DNA from: SIG598 sp045580875
GTDB lineage: Bacteria; Bacillota; Clostridia; Oscillospirales; Acutalibacteraceae
Reading direction: 5' to 3'
Length of the DNA: 45,099 nucleotides
NCBI GenBank assembly: GCA_045580875.1
Contig: JAZNOP010000039.1
Coordinates: 1 to 45,099 of the forward strand
Below, one piece after another: positions 15,441-24,036 of the stretch. Under the pieces are notes generated by a model, which was not told where the DNA came from, searched no databases, and was given only the letters and a program-made list of their open reading frames with translations. Numbering within the stretch: the stretch's first letter is position 1; each line of letters begins with the position of its first letter. Made by a program: the position numbers and the translations under genes.

Positions 15441-15960
15441 AACACCGTTCAGACTGCCGCTTCGTGCCTACCTGAGCTATCTGCTGGTATTCACGCTGAT
15501 ATTCACGGCGGTCAGCTTCGCCAAGTTTGCCACCTCCGGCGGCGGAAGCGACGGCGCAAGAGTTGCAGGCTTCTCGGTGGATGCCATTGGTGAAGACAAT
15601 AAGGATCTGAGCATCGAATTCACCGAAACAACCGGCACAAAGTCAGTTTCATATCTTATAACTGCTTATAATTACACAGAAAACAACGTAACCGAGGTCG
15701 CCGTCACCTATGATGTCGTCGTCACGGTAACCGGCGGTCTGCCCGACGGTGTTTCGGTAACACTTGACGGCAAGGCTCCCTCGTCTTCCACCGGCGGCGT
15801 TATCACATTCGCCACTGCCGGCACATTTGCCGCCAGTGTGGAGTCAAGCAAAACCCACACCCTGACATTTACCGGAGATTCAGCAAAAATAAACACCGAT
15901 TTTACCGGTGATAACCGTATCGATATAAACATAGACGTAAAATTTGAACAGATCGACTAA
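15403..15960 (+). CDS. Second TasA-like (SipW-dependent) secreted protein
   Basis: 185-aa secreted protein starting at the ATG at 15403 (GGAGG five bases upstream), 38 bases inside the sipW-like gene. The signal helix is about 17-36 and ends SFAKFATSG, followed by GARVAGFSV. This is the same layout as the first TasA-like protein (AKY, then ARVAKWGV). The mature domain is about 145 residues of Thr/Val-rich beta sequence. The C-terminus is FEQID, matching VEQID of the first protein. Codon use is C-rich, unlike the first, so it is probably a minor subunit or nucleator. Its tight overlap with the second SipW suggests it is that enzyme's partner. Confidence 0.83.
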   Translation: MTMERKTTSLKNKTPFRLPLRAYLSYLLVFTLIFTAVSFAKFATSGGGSDGARVAGFSVDAIGEDNKDLSIEFTETTGTKSVSYLITAYNYTENNVTEVAVTYDVVVTVTGGLPDGVSVTLDGKAPSSSTGGVITFATAGTFAASVESSKTHTLTFTGDSAKINTDFTGDNRIDINIDVKFEQID

Positions 15961-15978
15961 GGAGGTGAGCATCATCCC

Positions 15979-18753
15979 ATGAAAGACACTTATACTCCCC
16001 GTCCGATGTGGATATCAATCATTTCGATAATGCTCGCCTTTCTTCTGATTGTATCCGCAGCCGGAGGTCCTCAGCTTGTCAGCCTGAGCTATGCAAAATA
16101 CGCTGCTGCTGTACCAATCGGCGGCATCACCCTCTCCATCAATGCCGCTCCGGCAATCCTTACCACAGGTCCCAGACTTAATGCCGCGATGCGGCAGCTC
16201 TCCGGTATGAATGATACAACAGTCTATGCGGAAGACCAGCATAACAGTTATCCAAATAATACAACCATCACCAACGTTTATTTCGGCACCAAAACCCAGT
16301 ACAGTTCAAAGCTTGCCGGCACCGGTATTGATGTCAGTTCAAAGGGTGACGGCAGCATCATGATGTACAGAAACGGTTCAAGCATCTACATTGTATCCGA
16401 AAAGGACAGGACTCTGGCATCTAACGAGAATTTCTCCTGCACATTCAATAATATGACCAAGCTGCAGCGCGTGGAATTCCCGAATGATTTTGACACCACA
16501 CGCACAAAGCGCTATGCATATTTCTGCTACAAGAGCATAGCTCTGCAATCCATGATAAATCTCAACAAGTTCGATACCTCCGCTGCTACCACCATGCAGA
16601 GTATGTTCTATCTCACTGCAGGCGGTGCAGATGCCGGAACAAACACTGTGTTTATCCCGGATGTTTCCAGCTTCAATACAGCGAATGTAACCGATATGGG
16701 AAGTATGTTCCGCGGCTGCGGCGGAATTACCTCACTTAACCTTTCGCATTTCAACACCTCAAAGGTCACTGATACAGGCGGTATGTTTGACGGCTGCGCA
16801 AAACTGACCTCTGTGAACCTTTCGGGCTTTGATACCTCCAAGGTAACTACCATGCAGGTCATGTTCTCCGGCTGTTCAAAGCTGACCTCTGTTGATCTGA
16901 GCAGCTTTACCTGCGAATCGCTGGCAGATACGAGAAGTATGTTTTCCGGCTGCAGCAATCTCAAGACAATTTATGCCGATTATGACTTTGACTGCCGCGA
17001 TGTTGCAAGCTCCGGCAATATGTTCAACGGATGTACCGCTCTTGTCGGCGGCTATGGTACCAGCTACAATGCGAATGCCAATTCAGCCGACACTGAGATA
17101 AAAGGAAATGCAGCAAACGCAACCTATGCTGTCATCGACCTCAAGCTGCATCAGGAGCAGGACGTTCTTCAGTCCACACAGGGATATTTCACCCATTCCA
17201 GTATATCCGGTTCGGAAAGTACGGCAGTTCTTGCTACCGGTAATGATTTTAATACCAAATTCAAATCTGTTGCAGGTTCCACTGCCATAACAAAGATCGT
17301 ATTCGGAAAAGCATCAGACTATCCGGGCATCACAGGCGGAACAAATATTGACGCAGCCAACGCAGGCAAAATAAAGATGATCAAGAGCGGCAGCACAATT
17401 TATGTGCTCTCTGATGCCACCATCTGTTTTAACCCTGCAAGCGACTTTATGTTCCAGAATATGTCCACGGTCCAGAATATTGTGTTCGATAACATCGATA
17501 CCGGCGCCGTGCGCACCATGCAGAGATTCTTCGAAGGATGTTCTGCTCTGAAAGACCTTGATCTGAGCCTGTTCGATACAAAGAACGTACTCGACTTCGG
17601 CGGCTTCCTGCGTTACTGCAAAGCGATAACCACAAAGGACGCAGAACACGCTGCCGCTTGTATCGACACATCAAAGGCAAGAGATATCGGCGGTTTCTTC
17701 ACTGACTGCACAGGCATCACCGGAGCTCTCGACCTGAGCGCCATGTCCTGCGCAAAGACAGAAACAATGGCATCATTCCTTTCGGGCTGCACGAATATTA
17801 CCTCTGTAGACCTGACCGGTTTCACCAAAGCCCCCTCCATTTACAACGCCAGCAATATGTTCTCAACCTGTAAATCACTCAAAACCATTTACACCTCCGG
17901 GAACTTCAATCTGACAGGACTTCCTACAACCAGCCCGGCAACCGGAACAAGCATAAACAGCTCTATCTTTGATGGCTGCACCAGCCTTGTCGGCGGCAAC
18001 GGCACTAAATTCACAACCTCACAGGTCGGCATGGGCTATGCCCGTCCGGATGCATCCGGTTCCCCCGGTTATTTCACCTCAGTTTCAATTCCGAGCTCTC
18101 TCTCTCTGTTCGCCATAGCTCCTATGATGCTTACAAATCCGGACGTAGAGCCTGAACTCAATGATATTACTGCGGATGCTGATGTCGTTACTCCGTCCGA
18201 TGCGCCGGTCGACAATGTTGTTTCCGGCTCTGACGCACCTGCTCCGGTCGTTTCTGAGAGCGATGTCCCCACCACTACAACAACAGCTGCAGTCACAACC
18301 ACCACAACCACTGCATCAACCACAACTGCAGCTGCTTCGACGGCAGCAACCTCAGCGACTACCGCTGCGACCAGCAAAACAGAAACAACAGCTGCTTCTG
18401 CCGCTTCTTCTGTAACCACAGCAGCCACAACCACTGCCACAACTGCAGAAACTCAGGCATCAACTGCTGCCGCCACAACCACTGCTTCAGCTGCTGTCTC
18501 TACGACAACGGCAACGACAAAGGCAGCTGCTCCGGCAGCTGAAACAACAACTGCAGCAACCACCGGCAGCACAGCAGCAACTTCCACCACTACCACCACT
18601 TCCGCGGCACCCGCAACCACCACCGCGGCACCGATAAGAACAACAACAACAACTGCAGCGGCGGTCACTACCACAACCACAGCGCAGGCAGTTACAACAA
18701 CTACTACCGCAACTACAACAACTGCTGCAGCAACTTCTGCACAGGCAGAGTAA
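15979..18753 (+). CDS. BspA-like (DUF285) surface protein with a Thr/Ala-rich tail
   Basis: 924-aa secreted protein and the last gene of the fibre cluster. The N-terminus resembles the SipW substrates (membrane helix about 11-35, then SLSYAKYAAA). Two similar modules follow (about 80-400 and 415-710). Each holds BspA/DUF285 leucine-rich-type repeats marked by MF-x-GC, L-x-SVDLS and FDTSKVT, ends in a CT(A/S)LVGG segment, and is followed by a GYFT strand. Residues about 725-760 carry three SD(A/V)P repeats. The last 160 residues are almost only Thr and Ala, likely an extended or glycosylated stalk. No sorting motif or wall-binding repeat follows; it ends SAQAE. BspA repeats mediate adhesion in several bacteria. 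A role as a fibre-associated adhesin is inference. Confidence 0.85.
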   Translation: MKDTYTPRPMWISIISIMLAFLLIVSAAGGPQLVSLSYAKYAAAVPIGGITLSINAAPAILTTGPRLNAAMRQLSGMNDTTVYAEDQHNSYPNNTTITNVYFGTKTQYSSKLAGTGIDVSSKGDGSIMMYRNGSSIYIVSEKDRTLASNENFSCTFNNMTKLQRVEFPNDFDTTRTKRYAYFCYKSIALQSMINLNKFDTSAATTMQSMFYLTAGGADAGTNTVFIPDVSSFNTANVTDMGSMFRGCGGITSLNLSHFNTSKVTDTGGMFDGCAKLTSVNLSGFDTSKVTTMQVMFSGCSKLTSVDLSSFTCESLADTRSMFSGCSNLKTIYADYDFDCRDVASSGNMFNGCTALVGGYGTSYNANANSADTEIKGNAANATYAVIDLKLHQEQDVLQSTQGYFTHSSISGSESTAVLATGNDFNTKFKSVAGSTAITKIVFGKASDYPGITGGTNIDAANAGKIKMIKSGSTIYVLSDATICFNPASDFMFQNMSTVQNIVFDNIDTGAVRTMQRFFEGCSALKDLDLSLFDTKNVLDFGGFLRYCKAITTKDAEHAAACIDTSKARDIGGFFTDCTGITGALDLSAMSCAKTETMASFLSGCTNITSVDLTGFTKAPSIYNASNMFSTCKSLKTIYTSGNFNLTGLPTTSPATGTSINSSIFDGCTSLVGGNGTKFTTSQVGMGYARPDASGSPGYFTSVSIPSSLSLFAIAPMMLTNPDVEPELNDITADADVVTPSDAPVDNVVSGSDAPAPVVSESDVPTTTTTAAVTTTTTTASTTTAAASTAATSATTAATSKTETTAASAASSVTTAATTTATTAETQASTAAATTTASAAVSTTTATTKAAAPAAETTTAATTGSTAATSTTTTTSAAPATTTAAPIRTTTTTAAAVTTTTTAQAVTTTTTATTTTAAATSAQAE

Positions 18754-18790
18754 AGCCTCTGCAGCTGCAACGCAAAAAAACCATACAGAC

Positions 18791-18839
18791 AAAAGGGAGT
18801 CTCTTCACAACGAAGCGCCTCCCTTTTTTCATGCAATTC
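18791..18839 (+). terminator. Terminator of the fibre cluster
   Basis: AAAAGGGAG (18791-18799) pairs with CTCCCTTTT (18829-18837), ending in a T6 run. This closes the plus-strand surface-fibre operon. The rest of the 380-base gap holds the promoter below and no gene. Confidence 0.8.
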
Positions 18840-18998
18840 AGACCGCGTGATATGTTTCACTTTTTTCAGTTTTGCCCGGCCGCTGCGGTCATACCTTATT
18901 TTATTATTCAATAGTATTAATACTGAGCATTTTCTGCCCCTGAATTAATATATAAGGCATGAAAATATCCCTTGTGTCCGCCTTTTGTCAAAAGCCGA

Positions 18999-19028
18999 TT
19001 GACTTTATCCCCCTGTATGTAATATAAT
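18999..19028 (+). promoter_or_regulatory. Promoter of the Wzz/BY-kinase gene
   Basis: TTGACT (18999-19004), 18 bases, TATAAT (19023-19028). A leader of about 100 bases precedes the GTG start at 19134. Confidence 0.65.
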
Positions 19029-19133
19029 AATCAATGTATGTCGTATGTCGCGCATACTGTATATGTGCGGCTGTATTCAATAACCGAATCAAGACACCTG
19101 TTCTTCACATCAGATAAAACGGGAGGAATCCAA

Positions 19134-20585
19134 GTGGAAACTGAAATTAATATCAAAGACCTGCTGCTCATAATCAAGCGCAATATAAAGACCATTGCGG
19201 CTATCGGTATCCTCTGTGCTATCGTTGCCTTTATTTTCTCGTCATTCATCATGACGCCGATGTATTCGTCGTATGTTGAGCTGTATGTTTCCAATACAAA
19301 CAACAACCAGAGCAACAACGTCAACGTCAACGACATCAACGCTTCCCAGAAGCTGGTCAATACCTACATGGTCATTCTGCAGACCGACGAGATAATGACC
19401 GCTCTGCTTTCTGAAATAAAGGTCAGCGATACCTACACCACAGAGCAGATTCTCAACTTCCTCGAGTTCACCAACGTAAACAACACCGAGGTCATGCGCA
19501 TAACAGCAACCACTCCCGACCCGCTGCTTTCAGCCAACATCTGCAACGGCTATGCAGCTCTTGCTCCCACTGTCATTGAAAACGTCATCAAGGGCGGTTC
19601 GGTAACCATTCTCAGCTACGCAAAGGTAAGCGAGGAGCCCTCCGAGCCCAGCGTAACCAAGCTGACTGCTCTCGGACTTATCGCAGGTATTTTCTGCTCT
19701 GCAGCCTTCTTCATCTTCCTTCATTTCATTGACAACACCGTCAAGAATGAAAAGGACGTCACACAGCGCTGCAATATTCCTGTCGTCGGCACGATCCCCG
19801 ACTTCTTCAGCATCAAGGATCTCAAGATTCCTGCTGAGCTCAAGCGCGCAAATGCAAAGCTCAACCGCGGTAAGAACTCCTCAAACCAGAAGATGATCAC
19901 CGAATATACGCTGCTCAACCGCAACTCACCCTTCGCTGTCACCGAATCCTACAACATGATCAGAACCAACCTCATGTTCTCCATGGCTTCGGCAAAGCGC
20001 GGCGCTATCATAATCAGCAGCGGCTCGCCCAACGAGCTCAAGTCCACCACCACCGTCAACCTCGCAGTTTCCACTGCAATGACCGGTGCGCGCGTTCTGC
20101 TTGTTGATGCCGACCTGCGAAACGCCACCATTCACAAGATTCTGCGAAAGGTCAACAAGCGCGGTCTTTCCCGCGTGCTTGCAGGACTTGACAATCTCGA
20201 AGATGCAATAATTCCCAACGCAATAATGGGTGTTGATTTCCTCCCTGCAGGACCTACACCTCCCAACCCCTCTGAGCTTCTCGGCTCGGCAACCACTGAG
20301 GACCTCTTCAAACAGCTCGATGATATGTATGATTTCATCTTCATCGATTCTCCCCCTGTCAACCTCGTTGCTGACGCAATGCTTCTTGCTGCTGATGCCG
20401 CAGGCGTTCTTCTGGTCGCACGACAGAACAAGACAAAGTACCCTGAACTGGAGCGTTCCATTCAGAGCATAAAGACCGCCAAGGCAAACCTCATGGGTCT
20501 TATTCTGACCGATGTAAAGCCGGGCGACAGTTCCTACGGAGATTACGGCTATGGCTATGGATACGGCGAAAAGAAAACCAACTGA
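19134..20585 (+). CDS. Fused polysaccharide chain-length regulator and tyrosine kinase (Wzz-BY-kinase)
   Basis: 483-aa membrane protein joining a CpsC/Wzz domain (helices at about 19-40 and 177-198) to a CpsD/BY-kinase domain (about 270-460). Firmicutes usually encode these as two proteins. Walker A' (LLVDADLR) and Walker B (FIFIDSPP) are good. The P-loop is odd: SPNELKSTT, where BY-kinases have SPGEGKSTT, so both loop glycines are changed while Lys303 stays. The C-terminus is a Tyr-Gly cluster (YGDYGYGYGYG), the usual autophosphorylation site. GGGAGGAA precedes the GTG at 19134; the upstream in-frame ATG lacks a ribosome site. The kinase should control exopolysaccharide export. No glycosyltransferase genes are nearby. 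It overlaps the phosphatase gene by 35 bases. Confidence 0.87.
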   Translation: METEINIKDLLLIIKRNIKTIAAIGILCAIVAFIFSSFIMTPMYSSYVELYVSNTNNNQSNNVNVNDINASQKLVNTYMVILQTDEIMTALLSEIKVSDTYTTEQILNFLEFTNVNNTEVMRITATTPDPLLSANICNGYAALAPTVIENVIKGGSVTILSYAKVSEEPSEPSVTKLTALGLIAGIFCSAAFFIFLHFIDNTVKNEKDVTQRCNIPVVGTIPDFFSIKDLKIPAELKRANAKLNRGKNSSNQKMITEYTLLNRNSPFAVTESYNMIRTNLMFSMASAKRGAIIISSGSPNELKSTTTVNLAVSTAMTGARVLLVDADLRNATIHKILRKVNKRGLSRVLAGLDNLEDAIIPNAIMGVDFLPAGPTPPNPSELLGSATTEDLFKQLDDMYDFIFIDSPPVNLVADAMLLAADAAGVLLVARQNKTKYPELERSIQSIKTAKANLMGLILTDVKPGDSSYGDYGYGYGYGEKKTN

Positions 20586-21291
20586 TAACGAGAATATACT
20601 GGCGGTGGATTTCCACTGCCACGTTCTCCCTAATATCGATGACGGCTCTGACAGCGTCGAAACCACCCTCCAGCTGCTCTCGATGCAGTACGAACAGGGT
20701 GTACGCACCGTCTTTGCAACGCCTCACTTCCGCGCCCACAGAGACAGCGTTCAGGATTTCCTTGAGCGCCGCCGTCAGGCTGTTGAACGTGTCGCAGCCG
20801 CACTGCCCGATGGTATGCCGGTACCCAAGGTCAAACTTGGTGCCGAGATAGCCATTGAGCACGACGTTTCCGAGGTGGAGGGCATCGAGCGCCTCACCAT
20901 GGGCAAATCGCCCTTTATTCTGCTCGAGCTGCCCTACAAGCCCTTCCGGCGCTGGGCTGTCGAGGAAATCGAGAATATCGCCTATAATTACAATCTCATA
21001 CCGGTGATAGCTCACCTTGACCGCTACGCAGAAATCTTCACCGATGCCGATTACGCAGAGATTCTCCAGCTTAATCCGGCTATATTCCAGATAAACAACG
21101 AGGGCTTTGCCAACCGCCATGCCAAAAAGCTTATCAAAAAGCTGATAAGCGGCGGATATCCCGTCATTCTCGGCAGCGACTGCCACAATCTGGGCAAGCG
21201 CCCGCCCAACTTCGGTCTTTCGAGAAAGACAATGTCAGGCGTTGCTCCCACTGAGGACGTAACCAAGCTTCTGCGCTGGTCTCTCAGATAA
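20551..21291 (+). CDS. PHP-type protein tyrosine phosphatase (CpsB/YwqE family)
   Basis: Cytoplasmic metal-dependent phosphatase, 246 aa, which dephosphorylates the BY-kinase Tyr cluster. PHP motifs are clear: FHCHVLPNIDDGS (His22, His24), an Arg/His-containing TPHF segment near 55, the HLDRY block near 155 and GSDCHNLGKRPP near 208. The gene begins inside the DNA encoding the kinase's Tyr-rich tail, so the kinase substrate tail and its phosphatase start share sequence. GGAG lies about 9 bases before the ATG; a second ATG is two codons on. This CpsC-D/CpsB set is the standard tyrosine phosphorylation switch for capsule or exopolysaccharide. Confidence 0.92.
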   Translation: MAMDTAKRKPTDNENILAVDFHCHVLPNIDDGSDSVETTLQLLSMQYEQGVRTVFATPHFRAHRDSVQDFLERRRQAVERVAAALPDGMPVPKVKLGAEIAIEHDVSEVEGIERLTMGKSPFILLELPYKPFRRWAVEEIENIAYNYNLIPVIAHLDRYAEIFTDADYAEILQLNPAIFQINNEGFANRHAKKLIKKLISGGYPVILGSDCHNLGKRPPNFGLSRKTMSGVAPTEDVTKLLRWSLR

Positions 21292-21308
21292 TAATTTTCA
21301 TAAAAACC

Positions 21309-21371
21309 ACCGACCGTAATATACTCGCAGTAATATCAGCTGCATGATATTGCGGCCGGTATTTTATTTTC
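21309..21371 (+). terminator. Terminator after the phosphatase gene
   Basis: ACCGACCGTAATAT (21309-21322) pairs with ATATTGCGGCCGGT (21347-21360) with one mismatch and one wobble, followed by ATTTTATTTT. Confidence 0.7.
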
Positions 21372-21431
21372 TGAAAAATAAAATAAAAATATCCGAAATT
21401 TTCACACTAGCAACACAAAAAACGTTTATAC

Positions 21432-21453
21432 TATAATCAGATCAATGGATCTG
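21432..21453 (+). promoter_or_regulatory. -10 box and start-site palindrome of the PDZ gene
   Basis: TATAAT (21432-21437) is followed directly by CAGATC-AATG-GATCTG (21438-21453), a perfect 6-bp inverted repeat covering the expected start site. No good -35 is seen, so an activator or alternative sigma may be involved. Confidence 0.35.
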
Positions 21454-21523
21454 TGTTGAAAAAGAGATGTGTGAAAAAGAGAGAAAAAAGAAAGGGAAGT
21501 GTCCCAAGGGACATAATCAGCTG

Positions 21524-22270
21524 ATGGAAAACAACGAATATACCTATCCGAACAGCTCACAGGAGGAGATTCCCGAGGCTCCTACCTATACCACAGCAAC
21601 CAGACCCGACCCCGCTACAAAGGTACGCACCGTTCGCAGACACCGCTTCAGCACTGCCGCCCGCGTATGTATGTGGATCGTTGGAAGCATAGCCGGTCTG
21701 ACCGTCATCTTCACCTGCGTACTGGTGTGGATTTCCGGTCTGCAGTTTCTTGGCATTCTCGGCACAAAGGAACCCGAAGCTCCCGCCCAGAGCGAAACCC
21801 AGGGCGGAGATGTTTACAATTTCTATGTTTACGATGACACCTTCGGAGAGCTTCCGGCTGACGGAATTCCCGACGGCGGTCTTGAAGATTATTTTGACGA
21901 TTTCTTTGCCGCTCCTGAAAACGGCGGTGAAGAGGAGGACGACGGTAATGCCCAGCCGCAGAGCGGAACACCCGGTCTGGGCATCACCATCATGGCTCTT
22001 GAGCTGCAGTTTGCCATCGACGACAAGTATACTGCCGGTCTGGTAATCGACACCATCGAGGACTACAGCTCCTTCGTCGGCACAAAGGTTCGTGTCAATG
22101 ACATGATCGTTGCCGCAGAGGGCGAGCCCACCCCCACCCCTGATGCACTCAAGTCTCACTTTGCTGACAAGGCTGTCGGCGATGAGATCACACTGACCAT
22201 CGCACGTTATGAGAGCGGCGTTGCCACTGTATTCGATGTGACGGTCAAGCTCATTGAGATGCAGAACTGA
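21524..22270 (+). CDS. Single-pass membrane protein with a C-terminal PDZ domain, no protease domain
   Basis: Membrane protein of about 248 aa. There is a hydrophilic N-terminus of 50 residues, one membrane helix (about 49-75), an acidic Gly/Asp linker and a PDZ domain in the last 100 residues. Visible PDZ features are GLGITIM, AGLVIDTI, KVRVNDMIVAAEG and GDEITLTIAR. HtrA-type proteases have this PDZ after a trypsin domain, but no GNSGGP or catalytic triad is present. The protein may hold or present partners outside the membrane, or regulate a protease in trans. The start is uncertain: ATG 21524 has AAGGG 13 bases upstream, while ATG 21467 has no ribosome site and would add 19 Lys-rich residues. 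Confidence 0.75.
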   Translation: MENNEYTYPNSSQEEIPEAPTYTTATRPDPATKVRTVRRHRFSTAARVCMWIVGSIAGLTVIFTCVLVWISGLQFLGILGTKEPEAPAQSETQGGDVYNFYVYDDTFGELPADGIPDGGLEDYFDDFFAAPENGGEEEDDGNAQPQSGTPGLGITIMALELQFAIDDKYTAGLVIDTIEDYSSFVGTKVRVNDMIVAAEGEPTPTPDALKSHFADKAVGDEITLTIARYESGVATVFDVTVKLIEMQN

Positions 22271-22345
22271 TCCCCCTTGCGTGTCGCGGCTGACACGCCC
22301 CGAAAAAGCTTATGTCTTATCCCCAATATATACTCTTTTTTCAAC

Positions 22346-22384
22346 ACCGGAACGGGCAGCCTCAGGGCTGTCCGTTTCGGTTTG
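22346..22384. terminator. Convergent terminator between the PDZ gene and the symporter
   Basis: ACCGGAACGGGCAGCC and GGCTGTCCGTTTCGGTTT form a long stem with a TCAG loop between the convergent genes. T-rich flanks on the plus side suggest it mainly ends the PDZ transcript. Confidence 0.6.
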
Positions 22385-22393
22385 TGCGGAAAT

Positions 22394-23800
22394 TTATAAA
22401 TACACCTGCATTTTTTCTCTTTCCGGTCTGCCCTTTCCGCTGAATAACAGCCGGGGCGGCAGCCGTTTTCCGGTATATTCCGCCGTCTGCTGTGAAACGC
22501 TCCGCCACAGCAGCAGTACCGCAACAGTATTCGGAATAAGCATCAGCCCGTTGAGTATATCCGAAAGCGCCCAGACAGTGCGCACCTTCACCAGACCACC
22601 CGGTATAATCGCCAGCACGTAAGCCGTTCTGTAAATCCACGAATATCTCGTACCGCACAGGTAGCCGAATGCCCTCTCTCCGCAGCAGCTCCAGCTGATA
22701 ATCGTGGCAAAGGCAAAGAGCATCAGCGCCGCGGTGATAAAGCTGCCGGAAAACCTTCCAAACACCGGCTCAAAGGCTGCCGCAGACAGTGCCGCACCGT
22801 CAAGCGGCTGACCGTCACTGCCGGTAAGAGACATTGCACCGCCGGTGAGAATGACAAGCGCAGTCAGCGTACACATAACAATCGTGTCGACGAATATCTC
22901 GAATATGCCCCACATTCCCTGTGCGCACGGGCTGTCTGTATCTGCTGATGAACGCACCAGCACCGACGAGCCCAGTCCGGCTTCGTTTGTAAAAATGCCG
23001 CGCCGCACACCCGCCATCATTGCGCCGAGCACTCCGCCGCCTGCCGCGGAAGGAGTGAATATTCCGGAAAATATAGCTCCGAATGCCGCAGGAATCTGCC
23101 TGAAATTCACTGCCAGCACAGCCAGACAGGCAATGATATATGCCGCTGTCATAAATGGTATCAGCTTTTCGGTCAGCCGCGCAACCGAGCTCACTCCGCG
23201 CAGTATCGCAGGCGCGGCAAGCAGTGCGGCAGCAGCGCAGGTCACCAGCGGAGGCACTCCCCACGAAACGCTCGCGCTGTGGGCTATGGAATTGACCTGC
23301 GTCAGATTCCCCACACCGAATGCTGCAACAGCGCAGAACAGCGCCCACACTCCGGCAAGCTTACGCAGCCCCAGACCATTCGCCATATAGAGCATCGGAC
23401 CGCCCAGCCATTCGCCTCTGCTGTCGCGCTGACGGTAGATTATGCCCAGCACTGTCTCGGCATAAGCCGCCATCATACCTGCCGCAGCAGCCAGCCACAT
23501 CCAGAATATCGCGCCCGGACCGCCCAGAGTCAGCGCCGTTGCCACACCGACGATATTTCCCGTCCCCAGCGTTCCCGCAAGCGATGCGGTCGCGCTCTGC
23601 AGCGGAGAAATCCCCCCTGAACTGTTCTCAGGACGGTGCAGCGAACGTATTATTTCGCCCAGCCACAGCCGCGGACGAAGCTGAATCCAGCCGTTTGTCA
23701 TGCTGAACCAGATTCCTGAAATAATCACAAGCCCCACCGTCCACGGACCCCAGAGCAGCTCGCTTAGCTTTTCAGCAAGATTATCAATAATTCCAGACAT
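22394..23800 (-). CDS. Sodium:alanine symporter (AGCS family)
   Basis: 468-aa integral membrane carrier that imports alanine or glycine with Na+. Family signatures are present: GTGNIVGVA near 78, GPGAIFWMW near 95, the LGGPMLYM block near 133 and the highly conserved TNEAGLGSS near 275. About ten membrane segments can be counted. The ATG at 23800 is preceded by GGGAGGGCGG; an in-frame ATG 33 bases upstream lacks a ribosome site. It is transcribed alone, away from the MATE gene and toward the PDZ gene. Length is typical. Confidence 0.93.
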   Translation of the reverse strand: MSGIIDNLAEKLSELLWGPWTVGLVIISGIWFSMTNGWIQLRPRLWLGEIIRSLHRPENSSGGISPLQSATASLAGTLGTGNIVGVATALTLGGPGAIFWMWLAAAAGMMAAYAETVLGIIYRQRDSRGEWLGGPMLYMANGLGLRKLAGVWALFCAVAAFGVGNLTQVNSIAHSASVSWGVPPLVTCAAAALLAAPAILRGVSSVARLTEKLIPFMTAAYIIACLAVLAVNFRQIPAAFGAIFSGIFTPSAAGGGVLGAMMAGVRRGIFTNEAGLGSSVLVRSSADTDSPCAQGMWGIFEIFVDTIVMCTLTALVILTGGAMSLTGSDGQPLDGAALSAAAFEPVFGRFSGSFITAALMLFAFATIISWSCCGERAFGYLCGTRYSWIYRTAYVLAIIPGGLVKVRTVWALSDILNGLMLIPNTVAVLLLWRSVSQQTAEYTGKRLPPRLLFSGKGRPEREKMQVYL

Positions 23801-23921
23801 TATCCGCCCTCCCTGAAAGCTGTAATCAGTCAATCAATATGACAGCATACAAGCCGATTATGCACATCGTGCCGCATCAGTTCCGTCACGCACAATGCAC
23901 CCATCTGCGCAACAATTGCCC

Positions 23922-23950
23922 TTGCAAGCAGATTGATAAAGTGATATCAT
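23922..23950 (+). promoter_or_regulatory. Promoter of the MATE exporter gene
   Basis: TTGCAA (23922-23927), 17 bases, TATCAT (23945-23950). Both hexamers match the consensus in four to five positions. Confidence 0.45.
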
Positions 23951-23999
23951 GTACTTTAATCGCTTATTTTCTGCCTATTGCTTAATCAATATAATAAAA

Positions 24000-24019
24000 C
24001 GGCGGAATTACAACCGCCG
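24000..24019 (+). other. Hairpin directly upstream of the MATE ribosome site
   Basis: CGGCGG (24000-24005) and CCGCCG (24014-24019) pair perfectly, with GAAAGGA starting at the next base. This could tune translation initiation or mRNA stability. Confidence 0.4.
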
Positions 24020-24036
24020 GAAAGGACGTAAAACAC

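Noticed and set aside
18262..18753. Repetitive DNA that could suggest a tandem-repeat or CRISPR-like array
   Set aside because: It is the Thr/Ala coding tail of the BspA-like protein, in frame throughout, without regular repeat-spacer structure.
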